DNA of 7,282 nucleotides from Acidobacteriota bacterium (GCA_012963185.1 DTWD01000333.1:1-7282); one strand, 5' to 3'. Counted from the stretch's first letter, positions 1-6,556 are shown. Program-made: numbers and translations. The notes: a model not told the origin generated them from the letters alone.

Positions 1-30
1 ATGCCTGTTGGAGGGCGCAACGTCATATGA
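1..30 (+). CDS. C-terminal end of an unidentified upstream gene (partial)
   Basis: Frame 1 is open from the window edge to a TGA at 28-30 and encodes a tail ending PVGGRNVI. The TGA overlaps the gpsA ATG in an ATGA junction, the same arrangement seen at gpsA/ftsY and rpsP/khpA, which makes translational coupling to an upstream gene likely. Nine codons are too few to identify a family. plsY is a common neighbour of gpsA, but nothing in this tail proves it. The reading frame is an inference from the junction. Frame 2 also stays open to a stop at 32-34, and the gpsA frame itself is open to the edge. Confidence 0.4.
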   Translation: MPVGGRNVI

Positions 31-1043
31 CTGACAGTATTAAAAGTCCAGCAACGGTTCTAGGGTGTGGAGGCTGGGGGACTGCTCTTGCTGTTCATCT
101 GGCGAGTACCGGTCGTCCGGTTCGACTTTGGGGTCGCGACCAAGTTCTTGTTAGTAGGCTCACAGAGAACAGGATTAATTCAGTCTATCTGCCTGACGTT
201 GTCTTGCCCGAATTGGTCCAACCAATGGGTTCGATTAGGACTGCGTTATCTGGTGCGCGCTATGTTGTTATTGCGGTTCCGTCGCATGGAGTGAGGGATG
301 TGGTTCGGCAAATCGCTGTTTATATTGAGCCGGATACTACGATTATTAGTGCAGTGAAAGGTATTGAAGAGACGACACTTTTGCGTATGTCGGAAGTTAT
401 TCAAGAGGAAGTTGTAGCCAGTTGCTCGATAGTTGTTCTGTCGGGACCAAGTTTTGCAGCGGAAGTTGCTCGTTGCTTACCAACGGCGGTCGTGGTCTCT
501 GGCGACAGTGAGGATGCGGTAGCTTCGGTTCAACACGATTTTCGTTCTCCAGCATTTCGACTCTATGCAAGCCGCGATACGGTTGGTGTCGAGGTTGGTG
601 GTGCCCTAAAGAACGTAATGGCTATCGCAGCTGGCGTTGTAGAGGCTTTAGGATTAGGGCATAACGCACTATCGGCAATCATTACCAGGGGATTGGCTGA
701 GAGTACAAGACTAGCCTGCGCAATGGGAGGACAAAGAGAAACTCTTGCGGGTTTGAGCGGGCTTGGAGACCTTGTGTTGACATGCACGGGGGCCTTGAGT
801 CGGAATCGACGTCTAGGAATAGAACTAGGCCAAGGTTTGGCATTGAGTGACATTCTTAAGGCAACTCGAACGGTTGCTGAGGGTGTTAGAACGACACAGG
901 CAGCCATAGACATTGGTAAACGGCTGGGTGTGGAATTGCCGATTACTTCACAAATGGCTGATGTGCTCGCCGGTCGTAAGTTGCCGAACGAGGCGGCTGA
1001 GCAACTGATGTTACGAAAACAACGTGACGAGAGAGATGAATGA
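27..1043 (+). CDS. gpsA: NAD(P)-dependent glycerol-3-phosphate dehydrogenase
   Basis: GpsA reduces dihydroxyacetone phosphate to sn-glycerol-3-phosphate in the cytoplasm, supplying the backbone for phospholipids. The product is 338 residues, normal for the family. The N-terminal Rossmann fold carries the dinucleotide-binding motif GCGGWG at residues 13-18 (the usual form is GAGSWG, so the Gly spacing is kept). The family lysines are present: K111 in AVKGIE and the catalytic-type K195 in GALKN. The C-terminal helical domain shows the GLSGLGDLVLTCT block at about 242-254, followed by SRNRRLG. The ATG at 27 leaves ten residues before the first beta strand and has GGAGGG at 10-15 upstream, though the frame is open to the window edge. 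The stop overlaps the ftsY start by ATGA, so the two are probably cotranslated. No promoter is visible inside the window. Confidence 0.97.
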   Translation: MTDSIKSPATVLGCGGWGTALAVHLASTGRPVRLWGRDQVLVSRLTENRINSVYLPDVVLPELVQPMGSIRTALSGARYVVIAVPSHGVRDVVRQIAVYIEPDTTIISAVKGIEETTLLRMSEVIQEEVVASCSIVVLSGPSFAAEVARCLPTAVVVSGDSEDAVASVQHDFRSPAFRLYASRDTVGVEVGGALKNVMAIAAGVVEALGLGHNALSAIITRGLAESTRLACAMGGQRETLAGLSGLGDLVLTCTGALSRNRRLGIELGQGLALSDILKATRTVAEGVRTTQAAIDIGKRLGVELPITSQMADVLAGRKLPNEAAEQLMLRKQRDERDE

Positions 1044-1975
1044 GTTTCATCGAACGATTACACATCGGTCTCCGGCGAACGGCGCAGGAATGGTCTAAGC
1101 GGCTAGACGAACTGTCTTTTCAAGTCGCATCGAAAGACGAGCTGACGTCGGTTCGTAAAGAATCACTCGAGGCATTGGAAGAGTTATTGATCGAGGCCGA
1201 TGTAGGTCTGGTGGCGACGAAGACGATTTTACAGCGCGTTCGTGAGACTGGCGGTCAGGATGGGAGTGCCTTGCGTTCTCGTGTGCAAGCTGAAGTTCTT
1301 AGTATTTTGACCGGACCGAAGTATGAATCAAAAGAACAAAGTACTCCACGTGTCGTACTTGTTGTTGGTGTCAATGGCACGGGAAAGACAACGACGGTTG
1401 GAAAGCTGGCAGACCTGTGGAGACGCGAAGGATTAGTGCCGCTCATATGCGCGGCAGATACGTTCCGTGCTGCTGCAGTTGAGCAGGTTGAGACATGGGC
1501 GAAACGTGCCGCTGTGGATATTGTTCGGTCGAATCCAGGCGCGGACCCTGCTTCTGTGGTCTACGATGCGATGAAGGCAGGGCAGGCGCGCAATTGCGAC
1601 GTAGTGGTTGTTGATACGGCTGGTCGTTTGCACACTCGCAGCGATCTAATGGACGAACTCGGCAAGATAAGACGCGTAGTTGCGCGAGAAATCCCCGGGG
1701 CGCCGCATGAAGTGTTGATGGTGTTGGACGCGACCGTGGGGCAGAACGGGGTTGTTCAGGCTCGGCAGTTTTTGGAGGTTGCTGGTGTTACCGGCATCAT
1801 ACTGACGAAACTCGATGGGACAGCGAAGGGAGGCGTGGCAATCGCAATTGCGGGAGAACTGGGATTGCCAATCCGCTACGTTGGTGTTGGAGAGGGCATC
1901 CGGGATTTATTGCCATTCACGCCAGAAGCTTACGTGGAAGCCCTGTTCGGTCAATCCGTTATTAGTTCTGGTTGA
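1040..1975 (+). CDS. ftsY: Signal recognition particle receptor FtsY (SRP GTPase)
   Basis: FtsY docks the SRP-ribosome-nascent chain complex at the inner membrane and forms a GTP-dependent heterodimer with Ffh, reciprocally activating hydrolysis. The product is 311 residues, consisting of an NG core with almost no acidic A domain. The N-terminal stretch FIERLHIGLRRTAQEW fits the amphipathic lipid-binding helix at the start of the N domain. GTPase motifs: P-loop GVNGTGKTT at 110-118, DTFRAAAVEQ from D140, DTAGR at 192-196, and TKLDG at 256-260. The C-terminal GEGIRDLLPFTPEAYVEALF signature separates FtsY from Ffh, and there is no M domain. The ATG overlaps the gpsA stop; GAGAG at 1031-1035 is a weak ribosome binding site, so coupling to gpsA is plausible. 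ribD follows after nine bases. Confidence 0.97.
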   Translation: MSFIERLHIGLRRTAQEWSKRLDELSFQVASKDELTSVRKESLEALEELLIEADVGLVATKTILQRVRETGGQDGSALRSRVQAEVLSILTGPKYESKEQSTPRVVLVVGVNGTGKTTTVGKLADLWRREGLVPLICAADTFRAAAVEQVETWAKRAAVDIVRSNPGADPASVVYDAMKAGQARNCDVVVVDTAGRLHTRSDLMDELGKIRRVVAREIPGAPHEVLMVLDATVGQNGVVQARQFLEVAGVTGIILTKLDGTAKGGVAIAIAGELGLPIRYVGVGEGIRDLLPFTPEAYVEALFGQSVISSG

Positions 1976-1987
1976 GGTGGCGATGTG
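1974..1987 (+). promoter_or_regulatory. Ribosome binding site deciding the GTG start of ribD
   Basis: GAGGTGG at 1974-1980 overlaps the ftsY TGA and sits four bases before GTG 1985. The only nearby ATG (1983) runs straight into TGA, so it cannot start ribD. The GTG start keeps the DEQHMQQALQLA lead-in, which matches the family's usual N-terminus. The next Met (codon 8) would remove part of it. Confidence 0.65.
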
Positions 1988-3073
1988 ACTGTTGATGAAC
2001 AGCATATGCAGCAGGCGCTTCAGCTGGCGGCGAATGGGCGTGGAAGGACTAGTCCTAATCCGATGGTTGGCGCGGTTGTTACTGGTCGTGATGGTCAGAT
2101 TATAGGTACTGGCTATCATGAATGCGCAGGTGGACCGCATGCAGAAGTCAGAGCCTTGCGGGAAGCGGGGGAAGATGCGGTTGGCGGAACTCTTTACTGC
2201 ACACTTGAACCATGCTGCCATCGTGGTCGTACAGGCCCATGTACTGAAGAGATAGTTACTGCAGGTATCCGGCGAGTCGTTGTCGCTACATTGGACCCAA
2301 ACCCGGTCGTGCACGGAAGTGGCGCGGAGATACTCCGACATCATCGTATTGTTGTTGATGTTGGGCTGTGTGCGAAAGCGGCGCGGGATCTGAATGTTGC
2401 GTTTTTCACATGGATAGTAAAAGAGCGACCATTTGTGATTATGAAGGTGGCATTGAGCATAGACGGCTGTTTTGTCCGAAAGGGACAGCGCAGGACGAAA
2501 CTGACGTCTGACACGGCTGATTCACATGTTCATAGTTTGCGGGCTGAGGTTGATGGGATTGCTGTCGGTTCGAATACTGTAATCGTCGACGATCCATTAC
2601 TTACTGCGCGGCATGTCATTCGTGATAGACCCTTGACGCGAGTTGTCTTTGACCGACGACTTCGGGTGTCACCGTCGGCCAGATTGTTTGGCACGCGTGA
2701 CGCCGGACCTATCATTTTGGTCACCACGGAGGCACAGTGCGAACAGCAACCTGACCGCGTTCAGGCACTCCGAGACGTTGGCGCAGATATAGAAACTGTG
2801 ACGAATCCTGATGGCATGGGACGGGTCCTGCGGTCGCTTGGTAGACGCGACCTAACCTGCCTAGTTGTTGAGGGTGGGAAAGCCGTGCATCAGGCCCTGT
2901 GGTTTGATCGGCATGTCGATAGAGTACAAATGTTTATTGCTCCTATTCGATTGGGGTTGGATGGCGAACAGTGGTTGAATCGAGAGTTTGTAATTAAGGA
3001 ATTGGCGACAATCAATGTAACTAACTTTGGACCCGATGTGCTGGTGGAAGGTGATGTTTACTGGAATTATTGA
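1985..3073 (+). CDS. ribD: Bifunctional pyrimidine deaminase / pyrimidine reductase, riboflavin synthesis
   Basis: RibD deaminates the diaminopyrimidine product of GTP cyclohydrolase II and then reduces the ribosyl side chain with NADPH, giving the 5-amino-6-ribitylamino-uracil phosphate precursor. The 362-residue product has both domains. The deaminase domain (about 1-145) carries TSPNPMVGAVV, the zinc/catalytic HAE at 52-54 (ligand H52, proton shuttle E54) and PCCHRGRTGPC at 76-86, with zinc cysteines C77 and C86. The reductase domain (about 146-362) has RPFVIMKVALSIDG ending near 161, LRAEVDGIAVGSNTVIVDDPLLTAR, and the late EGG at 296-298. The reductase half is somewhat divergent: KLTS replaces the common WITG/WITS. 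Translation starts at GTG. The gene lies 9 bases after ftsY and overlaps ribE by 20 bases. No FMN riboswitch can fit between ftsY and ribD. Confidence 0.96.
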   Translation: MTVDEQHMQQALQLAANGRGRTSPNPMVGAVVTGRDGQIIGTGYHECAGGPHAEVRALREAGEDAVGGTLYCTLEPCCHRGRTGPCTEEIVTAGIRRVVVATLDPNPVVHGSGAEILRHHRIVVDVGLCAKAARDLNVAFFTWIVKERPFVIMKVALSIDGCFVRKGQRRTKLTSDTADSHVHSLRAEVDGIAVGSNTVIVDDPLLTARHVIRDRPLTRVVFDRRLRVSPSARLFGTRDAGPIILVTTEAQCEQQPDRVQALRDVGADIETVTNPDGMGRVLRSLGRRDLTCLVVEGGKAVHQALWFDRHVDRVQMFIAPIRLGLDGEQWLNREFVIKELATINVTNFGPDVLVEGDVYWNY

Positions 3074-3659
3074 GTCTGTCGGAACGGTTACTGACAAGGC
3101 CTTCTTGGCAAGTGGCCTACGAATTTGTATCGACACCGGCTTAGCTACTGAGTTAAGAGATGGTGAAAGCATCGCTGTGAACGGCGTTTGTTTGACCGCG
3201 GTAGCAATCGGGCAAGGCCGCTTTGAAGCGGATGTATCACCCGAGACTGTTCGGGTCACATCCCTCGCCGGCCTGGACGCTGGGTCCACAGTCAATTTAG
3301 AGAGGGCGCTGGCTGCTAATGGTCGGTTCGGAGGTCACGTTGTTCAGGGGCACGTCGATGATGTGGGTACCGTAACTGAGATTACGTCGGAAGTTGATTT
3401 TTGGCGGATAAAGGTCCGGTGCCCAGAAGAGTTACTGCCATATATCGTCCACAAGGGGGCAATCGCCGTTGATGGAATTAGCCTAACGGTTGCCAAAGTC
3501 GAACAGGGTGAGTTTGATGTCCAAATTGTTCCCTTTACGTGGCAACACACGAATTTGGATTCTCGTTCATCCGGAGACCAAGTTAATCTAGAGTGCGATA
3601 TCATCGGGAAATATGTTGGGCGGATATTGGGATGTAGTAGTTTGGACAAAGACGTTTGA
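3054..3659 (+). CDS. ribE: Riboflavin synthase, alpha chain
   Basis: This enzyme dismutates two 6,7-dimethyl-8-ribityllumazine molecules into riboflavin and the ribitylamino-uracil, the last step of riboflavin synthesis, as a homotrimer. The 201-residue product has the usual two tandem lumazine-binding domains. Domain 1 (about 1-93) begins with the canonical MFTGII and contains AVNGVCLTAV. Domain 2 (about 94-201) begins GHVVQGHVDDVG at 94 and has the matching AVDGISLTVA, followed by NLECDIIGKY. The start is ATG 3054 because MFTGI is the invariant family N-terminus. An ATG further upstream in the same frame (3027) lies deep in ribD and would add nine unsupported residues. GGAAGG at 3046-3051 is very close to the start, so translation probably depends on coupling with ribD. 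The gene is also called ribC in some species. Confidence 0.97.
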   Translation: MFTGIIESVGTVTDKAFLASGLRICIDTGLATELRDGESIAVNGVCLTAVAIGQGRFEADVSPETVRVTSLAGLDAGSTVNLERALAANGRFGGHVVQGHVDDVGTVTEITSEVDFWRIKVRCPEELLPYIVHKGAIAVDGISLTVAKVEQGEFDVQIVPFTWQHTNLDSRSSGDQVNLECDIIGKYVGRILGCSSLDKDV

Positions 3660-3680
3660 GTTCTAAGAGCGTCGGCTGCA

Positions 3681-3693
3681 GGAGTGCGTTGTG
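3681..3693 (+). promoter_or_regulatory. Ribosome binding site deciding the GTG start of ribBA
   Basis: GGAG at 3681-3684 lies six bases before GTG 3691. This supports the long N-terminus of RibBA (about 24 extra residues before the conserved ATVEEAI segment) over an internal GTG start further in. Confidence 0.55.
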
Positions 3694-4956
3694 AAATCAA
3701 AAGATAAACTGAAACCTAAAGACTCTTCATTAGAAGTAGATCAAACTGTGAAGCAAGGGTTTGCGACGGTTGAAGAGGCGATTCAGCAGTTTCAAGCCGG
3801 AGGAATGGTCATTGTTGTTGATGATGAGGATCGAGAGAATGAAGGAGATCTTGCGATTGCAGCCGATAAAGTGACGCCTGACGCGATTAATTTTATGGCG
3901 CAATATGGGCGCGGCCTGGTGTGTCTGTCGATGACTGGGCAACGGCTTGATGAGCTTGATATTCCGATGATCGTGAGTGAAAACACGTCGAAGTTTGAGA
4001 CAGCGTTTGCAGTGCCGATAGATGTGAAAGCAACGACGACCACTGGGATCTCGGCTGCTGACCGTGCGGCGACTATTAGGGCGGCAATAGATCAGAACGC
4101 GAAGCCGAACGATTTCGCAAAGCCGGGCCATGTATCGCTGTTGAGAGCGCGCGATGGTGGCGTCTTGGTTCGTGCGGGGCAAACAGAAGCATCTGTCGAT
4201 TTAGCTCGACTAGCAGATTTGTATCCGGCGGCGGTCATATGCGAAATCATGAACGACGATGGGACGATGGCTCGGGTTCCTGACCTTTGCAAGTTTGTAG
4301 AGCACCATAAGTTGCCGATGATAACGGTCGAAGCATTGATCAAATACCGCATGCGCCATGATCGGTTGGTTAGACGCGTTGCTTCGGCGAAGTTACCGAC
4401 GGAGCACGGACCGTTTGTGGTGACCGCGTACGAGAGTCTCATTGATGGACAGACGCATATGGCACTTGTTTGTGGCGAACTGGGAGAGGGCGAAAAGGTA
4501 CTAGTGAGAGTGCATTCGCAGTGTTTGACTGGGGAAGTGTTTGGTTCGGCTCGATGTGACTGTGGGCCACAATTGTCGCTGGCTTTGGAGCGAGTCGCGA
4601 AAGAGGGACGCGGTGTGGTGCTGTATTTGAATCAGGAGGGCCGAGGCATTGGACTTGCCAATAAGATACGAGCCTACGAACTGCAAGACGGAGGACTCGA
4701 TACAGTTGAAGCGAATGAACGTCTTGGATTTAAACCGGACCAACGTGATTACGGCATAGGGGCTCAAATTTTGGGTGACCTTGGTATCCGGACAATGCGC
4801 CTTCTGACAAATAATCCAAGAAAATTCATCGGACTAGAAGGGTACGGTCTTTCTGTTCTGGAGTCGGTGCCGCTGGAGGTGCCACCTTCCGAATTTTCGA
4901 AAGACTATCTCCGCGCAAAAAAAGAGAAGCTTGGGCACCGGTTATCTTTAGTGTAG
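3691..4956 (+). CDS. ribBA: Bifunctional DHBP synthase / GTP cyclohydrolase II
   Basis: RibBA feeds both branches of riboflavin synthesis. The N-terminal half makes 3,4-dihydroxy-2-butanone 4-phosphate from ribulose-5-phosphate; the C-terminal half opens GTP to the diaminopyrimidine. The product is 421 residues. The DHBP synthase domain (about 22-228) shows the acidic loop DDEDRENEGD at 44-53, RGLVCLSM, TTTGISAADRA and CEIMNDDGTMAR. The usual GHTEA histidine is replaced by Q164 (GQTEA), and GHVFPLRA reads GHVSLLRA. The cyclohydrolase II domain (about 232-421) has zinc ligands C278, C289 and C291 in HSQCLTGEVFGSARCDCG, then NQEGRGIGLANK, DYGIGAQIL and LLTNNPRK, all intact. The N-terminal extension is lysine-rich and poorly conserved in type. 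The gene follows ribE by 31 bases. ribH and nusB, frequent next genes, are absent, and a promoter-bearing spacer follows. Confidence 0.96.
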   Translation: MKSKDKLKPKDSSLEVDQTVKQGFATVEEAIQQFQAGGMVIVVDDEDRENEGDLAIAADKVTPDAINFMAQYGRGLVCLSMTGQRLDELDIPMIVSENTSKFETAFAVPIDVKATTTTGISAADRAATIRAAIDQNAKPNDFAKPGHVSLLRARDGGVLVRAGQTEASVDLARLADLYPAAVICEIMNDDGTMARVPDLCKFVEHHKLPMITVEALIKYRMRHDRLVRRVASAKLPTEHGPFVVTAYESLIDGQTHMALVCGELGEGEKVLVRVHSQCLTGEVFGSARCDCGPQLSLALERVAKEGRGVVLYLNQEGRGIGLANKIRAYELQDGGLDTVEANERLGFKPDQRDYGIGAQILGDLGIRTMRLLTNNPRKFIGLEGYGLSVLESVPLEVPPSEFSKDYLRAKKEKLGHRLSLV

Positions 4957-5006
4957 TGGTCAGAACTGGGAAATGTCGGTTCATTGGGTGTTAGATGCTT
5001 CTCTTT
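4921..5006. repeat. Perfect 10-bp inverted repeat spanning the end of ribBA
   Basis: AAAGAGAAGC at 4921-4930, inside the last codons of ribBA, is the exact reverse complement of GCTTCTCTTT at 4997-5006 in the spacer. The loop is 66 bases, too long for a standard intrinsic terminator, and the arms are mostly purine on one side and pyrimidine on the other. The right arm runs into a short T-rich stretch. It could be a long-range stem at the 3' end of the riboflavin mRNA, or chance: a 10-bp match at this range is expected roughly once in a window of this size. Confidence 0.25.
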
Positions 5007-5045
5007 CTGTTCATTGACTAGATTCCTAAACAAAGTAAGGGAATA

Positions 5046-5075
5046 TTGACTGCAAGAGAAACGCTGCGCTAGGAT
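5046..5075 (+). promoter_or_regulatory. Candidate sigma70-type promoter for ffh-rpsP-khpA-rimM
   Basis: TTGACT at 5046-5051 matches the -35 consensus at five of six bases. After an 18-base spacer, TAGGAT at 5070-5075 matches the -10 consensus at four of six positions, including the key first TA and final T. Transcription would start near 5082, giving a leader of about 60 bases before the ffh ATG. A second TTGACT at 5014-5019 lies 32 bases upstream but has no good -10 at normal spacing. The spacer is the longest gene-free stretch here, which supports a new transcription unit. This is pattern matching only. Confidence 0.5.
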
Positions 5076-5087
5076 AAATGTCTTCCT

Positions 5088-5126
5088 ATGAGTCGTTTAG
5101 AGCGACTTGTTGAAGCCCGTTACTGA
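5088..5126 (+). CDS. Possible 12-codon leader ORF upstream of ffh
   Basis: ATG 5088 opens a frame encoding MSRLERLVEARY and ends at TGA 5124-5126, 15 bases before the ffh ATG. If the candidate promoter is right, the ATG would lie only about six bases from the mRNA 5' end, so it would be nearly leaderless. No Shine-Dalgarno sequence lies at a proper distance. The ORF covers the leader hairpin, so translation of it could melt that stem and carry ribosomes towards ffh, which itself lacks a visible ribosome binding site. An overlapping ATG at 5078 opens an 11-codon frame instead. A stretch this short can easily be open by chance. Confidence 0.2.
   Translation: MSRLERLVEARY
5091..5107 (+). promoter_or_regulatory. 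Small hairpin in the ffh leader
   Basis: AGTCGT at 5091-5096 can pair with GCGACT at 5102-5107 (five Watson-Crick pairs plus one T-G pair), leaving a five-base loop. No T-run follows, so it is not an intrinsic terminator. It sits just downstream of the predicted transcription start and could protect the mRNA 5' end or influence ffh translation. The role is unproven and a stem this short could be incidental. Confidence 0.35.
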
Positions 5127-5141
5127 TAGTCCCCGTAATTT

Positions 5142-6518
5142 ATGTTCGACGCACTTGGTTCAAGACTGCAGGCCGTATTCGCTAGCTTTAGGGCTGAAGT
5201 GAAACTCACCCCAGAAGTGGTAGAGCGAGGGTTGCGTGAGATTCGCATTGCCCTGTTAGAGGCTGACGTCAATTTTAGGGTTACAAAAGCGTTTATTGAC
5301 CGTGTACGGGACCGGGCCGTGGGACGAGACGTGCTCGAAAGCCTTACACCCGCGCAACAACTCATAGCGGTTGTAAGGGATGAATTGATTTCGCTATTTG
5401 GCAAGTCACAGGAGGGACTTACGGATTCGGTGAATCGACCACGGATCGTCTTGCTGGTGGGCTTGCAGGGTGCAGGCAAAACAACAACGACGGCGAAGCT
5501 TGGTCGATGGCTGACGAAAAGTGGTTGCCATCCTCTGCTTGTTTCGACCGATATTCGCCGCCCTGCAGCGATTGAGCAATTGTCGATTCTTGGTGACACT
5601 GGGAAACTTAGGGTTCATGTCGCAGATGGCATAAGCGACCCCGTGTCACGTGCAGTTGGTGCCGTAAAGAACGCTCGTGAAATGGGCTATGACGTTGTTC
5701 TTGTTGACACTGCTGGCCGGTTGCATATCGATGAAGAACTAATGGTTGAACTAAAGGCAATTCGGTCGGCGGTAAACCCAACAGACGTGTTCTTTGTAGC
5801 GGACGCTATGACCGGGCAAGACGCTGTTAAGAGTGCCGGTGAATTCCACGCTCAGATGGGGTTGACGGGTGTTGTGATGAGTAAGACGGATGGTGACGCG
5901 CGGGGCGGAGCGGCATTATCCGTGGTCTCGGTGGTCGGTGTGCCGGTGGTATTTGCTGCGACGGGCGAGCGTCTCGAAGATTTGGAATTATTTCGGGCTG
6001 ATCGGTTGGTTTCTCGCATGCTCGGCATGGGTGATGTATTGAGCCTTGTGGAACGAGCAGAGCAAGCGATCGAACCAGACGAAGCCGTTGAAATGGTTGG
6101 TCGGCTTCGTCGCAACGACTTTACATTAGACGATTTGCGGAATCAGGTGAAGGCATTGGAACGGATGGGTCCGCTTAGCCAAGTCATGAGTATGATTCCA
6201 GGGTTGGGTAAGCTTGCACCGTCTCCCGAGGGGGTTGATAAAGCTCAGTTGGGGCGAGTAGTGGCGATTATTGATTCAATGAGCCCAATCGAGCGGCAGA
6301 AACCAAACATTGTTAACGGGAGTCGCCGTTTGCGAGTTGCTCGCGGTAGTGGCACGAGCGTTCAAGAGGTGAATCGGGTAATGAAGCAGTACGGAGAGAT
6401 GCGAAAGATGTTGAAGGCGGTTGCGGGAAGTGGACGAGCTAAGGGTAGGCGAAAGCGGAGTCGTTTCACGTCCCCGGCGATGTCATCGATACGGTCTCTT
6501 GCCAGAGGGCAGGGATAG
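5142..6518 (+). CDS. ffh: Signal recognition particle protein Ffh (SRP54)
   Basis: Ffh binds signal sequences as they leave the ribosome and, together with 4.5S/6S RNA, delivers the complex to FtsY. The product is 458 residues with a full NG plus M architecture. The N domain (about 1-95) begins MFDALGSRLQAVF and has ALLEADVNF. The G domain has P-loop GLQGAGKTTTT from residue 107, TDIRRPAAIEQL (the usual form is ADVYRPAA), DTAGR at 189-193, SKTDGDARGG at 247-256 (more often TKLDGDARGG) and GMGDVLSLVE. The methionine-rich M domain (about 320-440) has MGPLSQVMSMIPGLGK and the RNA-binding SRRLRVARGSG with GSG at 402-404. A basic tail follows. An in-frame stop at 5136-5138 fixes ATG 5142 as the start. 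No Shine-Dalgarno sequence is evident. FtsY, its partner, is encoded about 3.2 kb upstream. ffs RNA is not in the window. Confidence 0.97.
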   Translation: MFDALGSRLQAVFASFRAEVKLTPEVVERGLREIRIALLEADVNFRVTKAFIDRVRDRAVGRDVLESLTPAQQLIAVVRDELISLFGKSQEGLTDSVNRPRIVLLVGLQGAGKTTTTAKLGRWLTKSGCHPLLVSTDIRRPAAIEQLSILGDTGKLRVHVADGISDPVSRAVGAVKNAREMGYDVVLVDTAGRLHIDEELMVELKAIRSAVNPTDVFFVADAMTGQDAVKSAGEFHAQMGLTGVVMSKTDGDARGGAALSVVSVVGVPVVFAATGERLEDLELFRADRLVSRMLGMGDVLSLVERAEQAIEPDEAVEMVGRLRRNDFTLDDLRNQVKALERMGPLSQVMSMIPGLGKLAPSPEGVDKAQLGRVVAIIDSMSPIERQKPNIVNGSRRLRVARGSGTSVQEVNRVMKQYGEMRKMLKAVAGSGRAKGRRKRSRFTSPAMSSIRSLARGQG

Positions 6519-6556
6519 GGTTGTAGCGACGAGAGAAAGATTAGAACCAGACTAGT

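Noticed and set aside
563..913. Long minus-strand open frames opposite gpsA, and similar ones opposite ribD, ribE, ribBA, ffh and rpsP/khpA
   Set aside because: They lie antisense to genes with clear family motifs, their translations show no recognisable domains, and they are typical open frames opposite real coding sequence.
1976..1984. FMN riboswitch expected before ribD
   Set aside because: Only nine bases separate ftsY and ribD, far too few for an RFN element, and none was recognised in the ribBA-ffh spacer either.
3027..3053. Upstream ATG giving riboflavin synthase nine extra residues
   Set aside because: The family begins invariably with MFTGI, which is at ATG 3054. The upstream residues (MDPMCWWKV) have no family support and lie within ribD.
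4955..4980. GGTCAG...GGGAAATGTCGG resembles the start of the conserved SRP RNA (4.5S) domain IV, next to ffh
   Set aside because: The diagnostic GGAAG loop and the AGCAGCC strand are missing, and no flanking complementary arms are visible. The likeness is limited to GGTCAG and a G-rich stretch.
5014..5046. Two TTGACT copies 32 bases apart as an operator or tandem promoter pair
   Set aside because: Only the second has a reasonable -10 at proper spacing, the shared block is about seven bases, and no symmetry or further similarity surrounds it.
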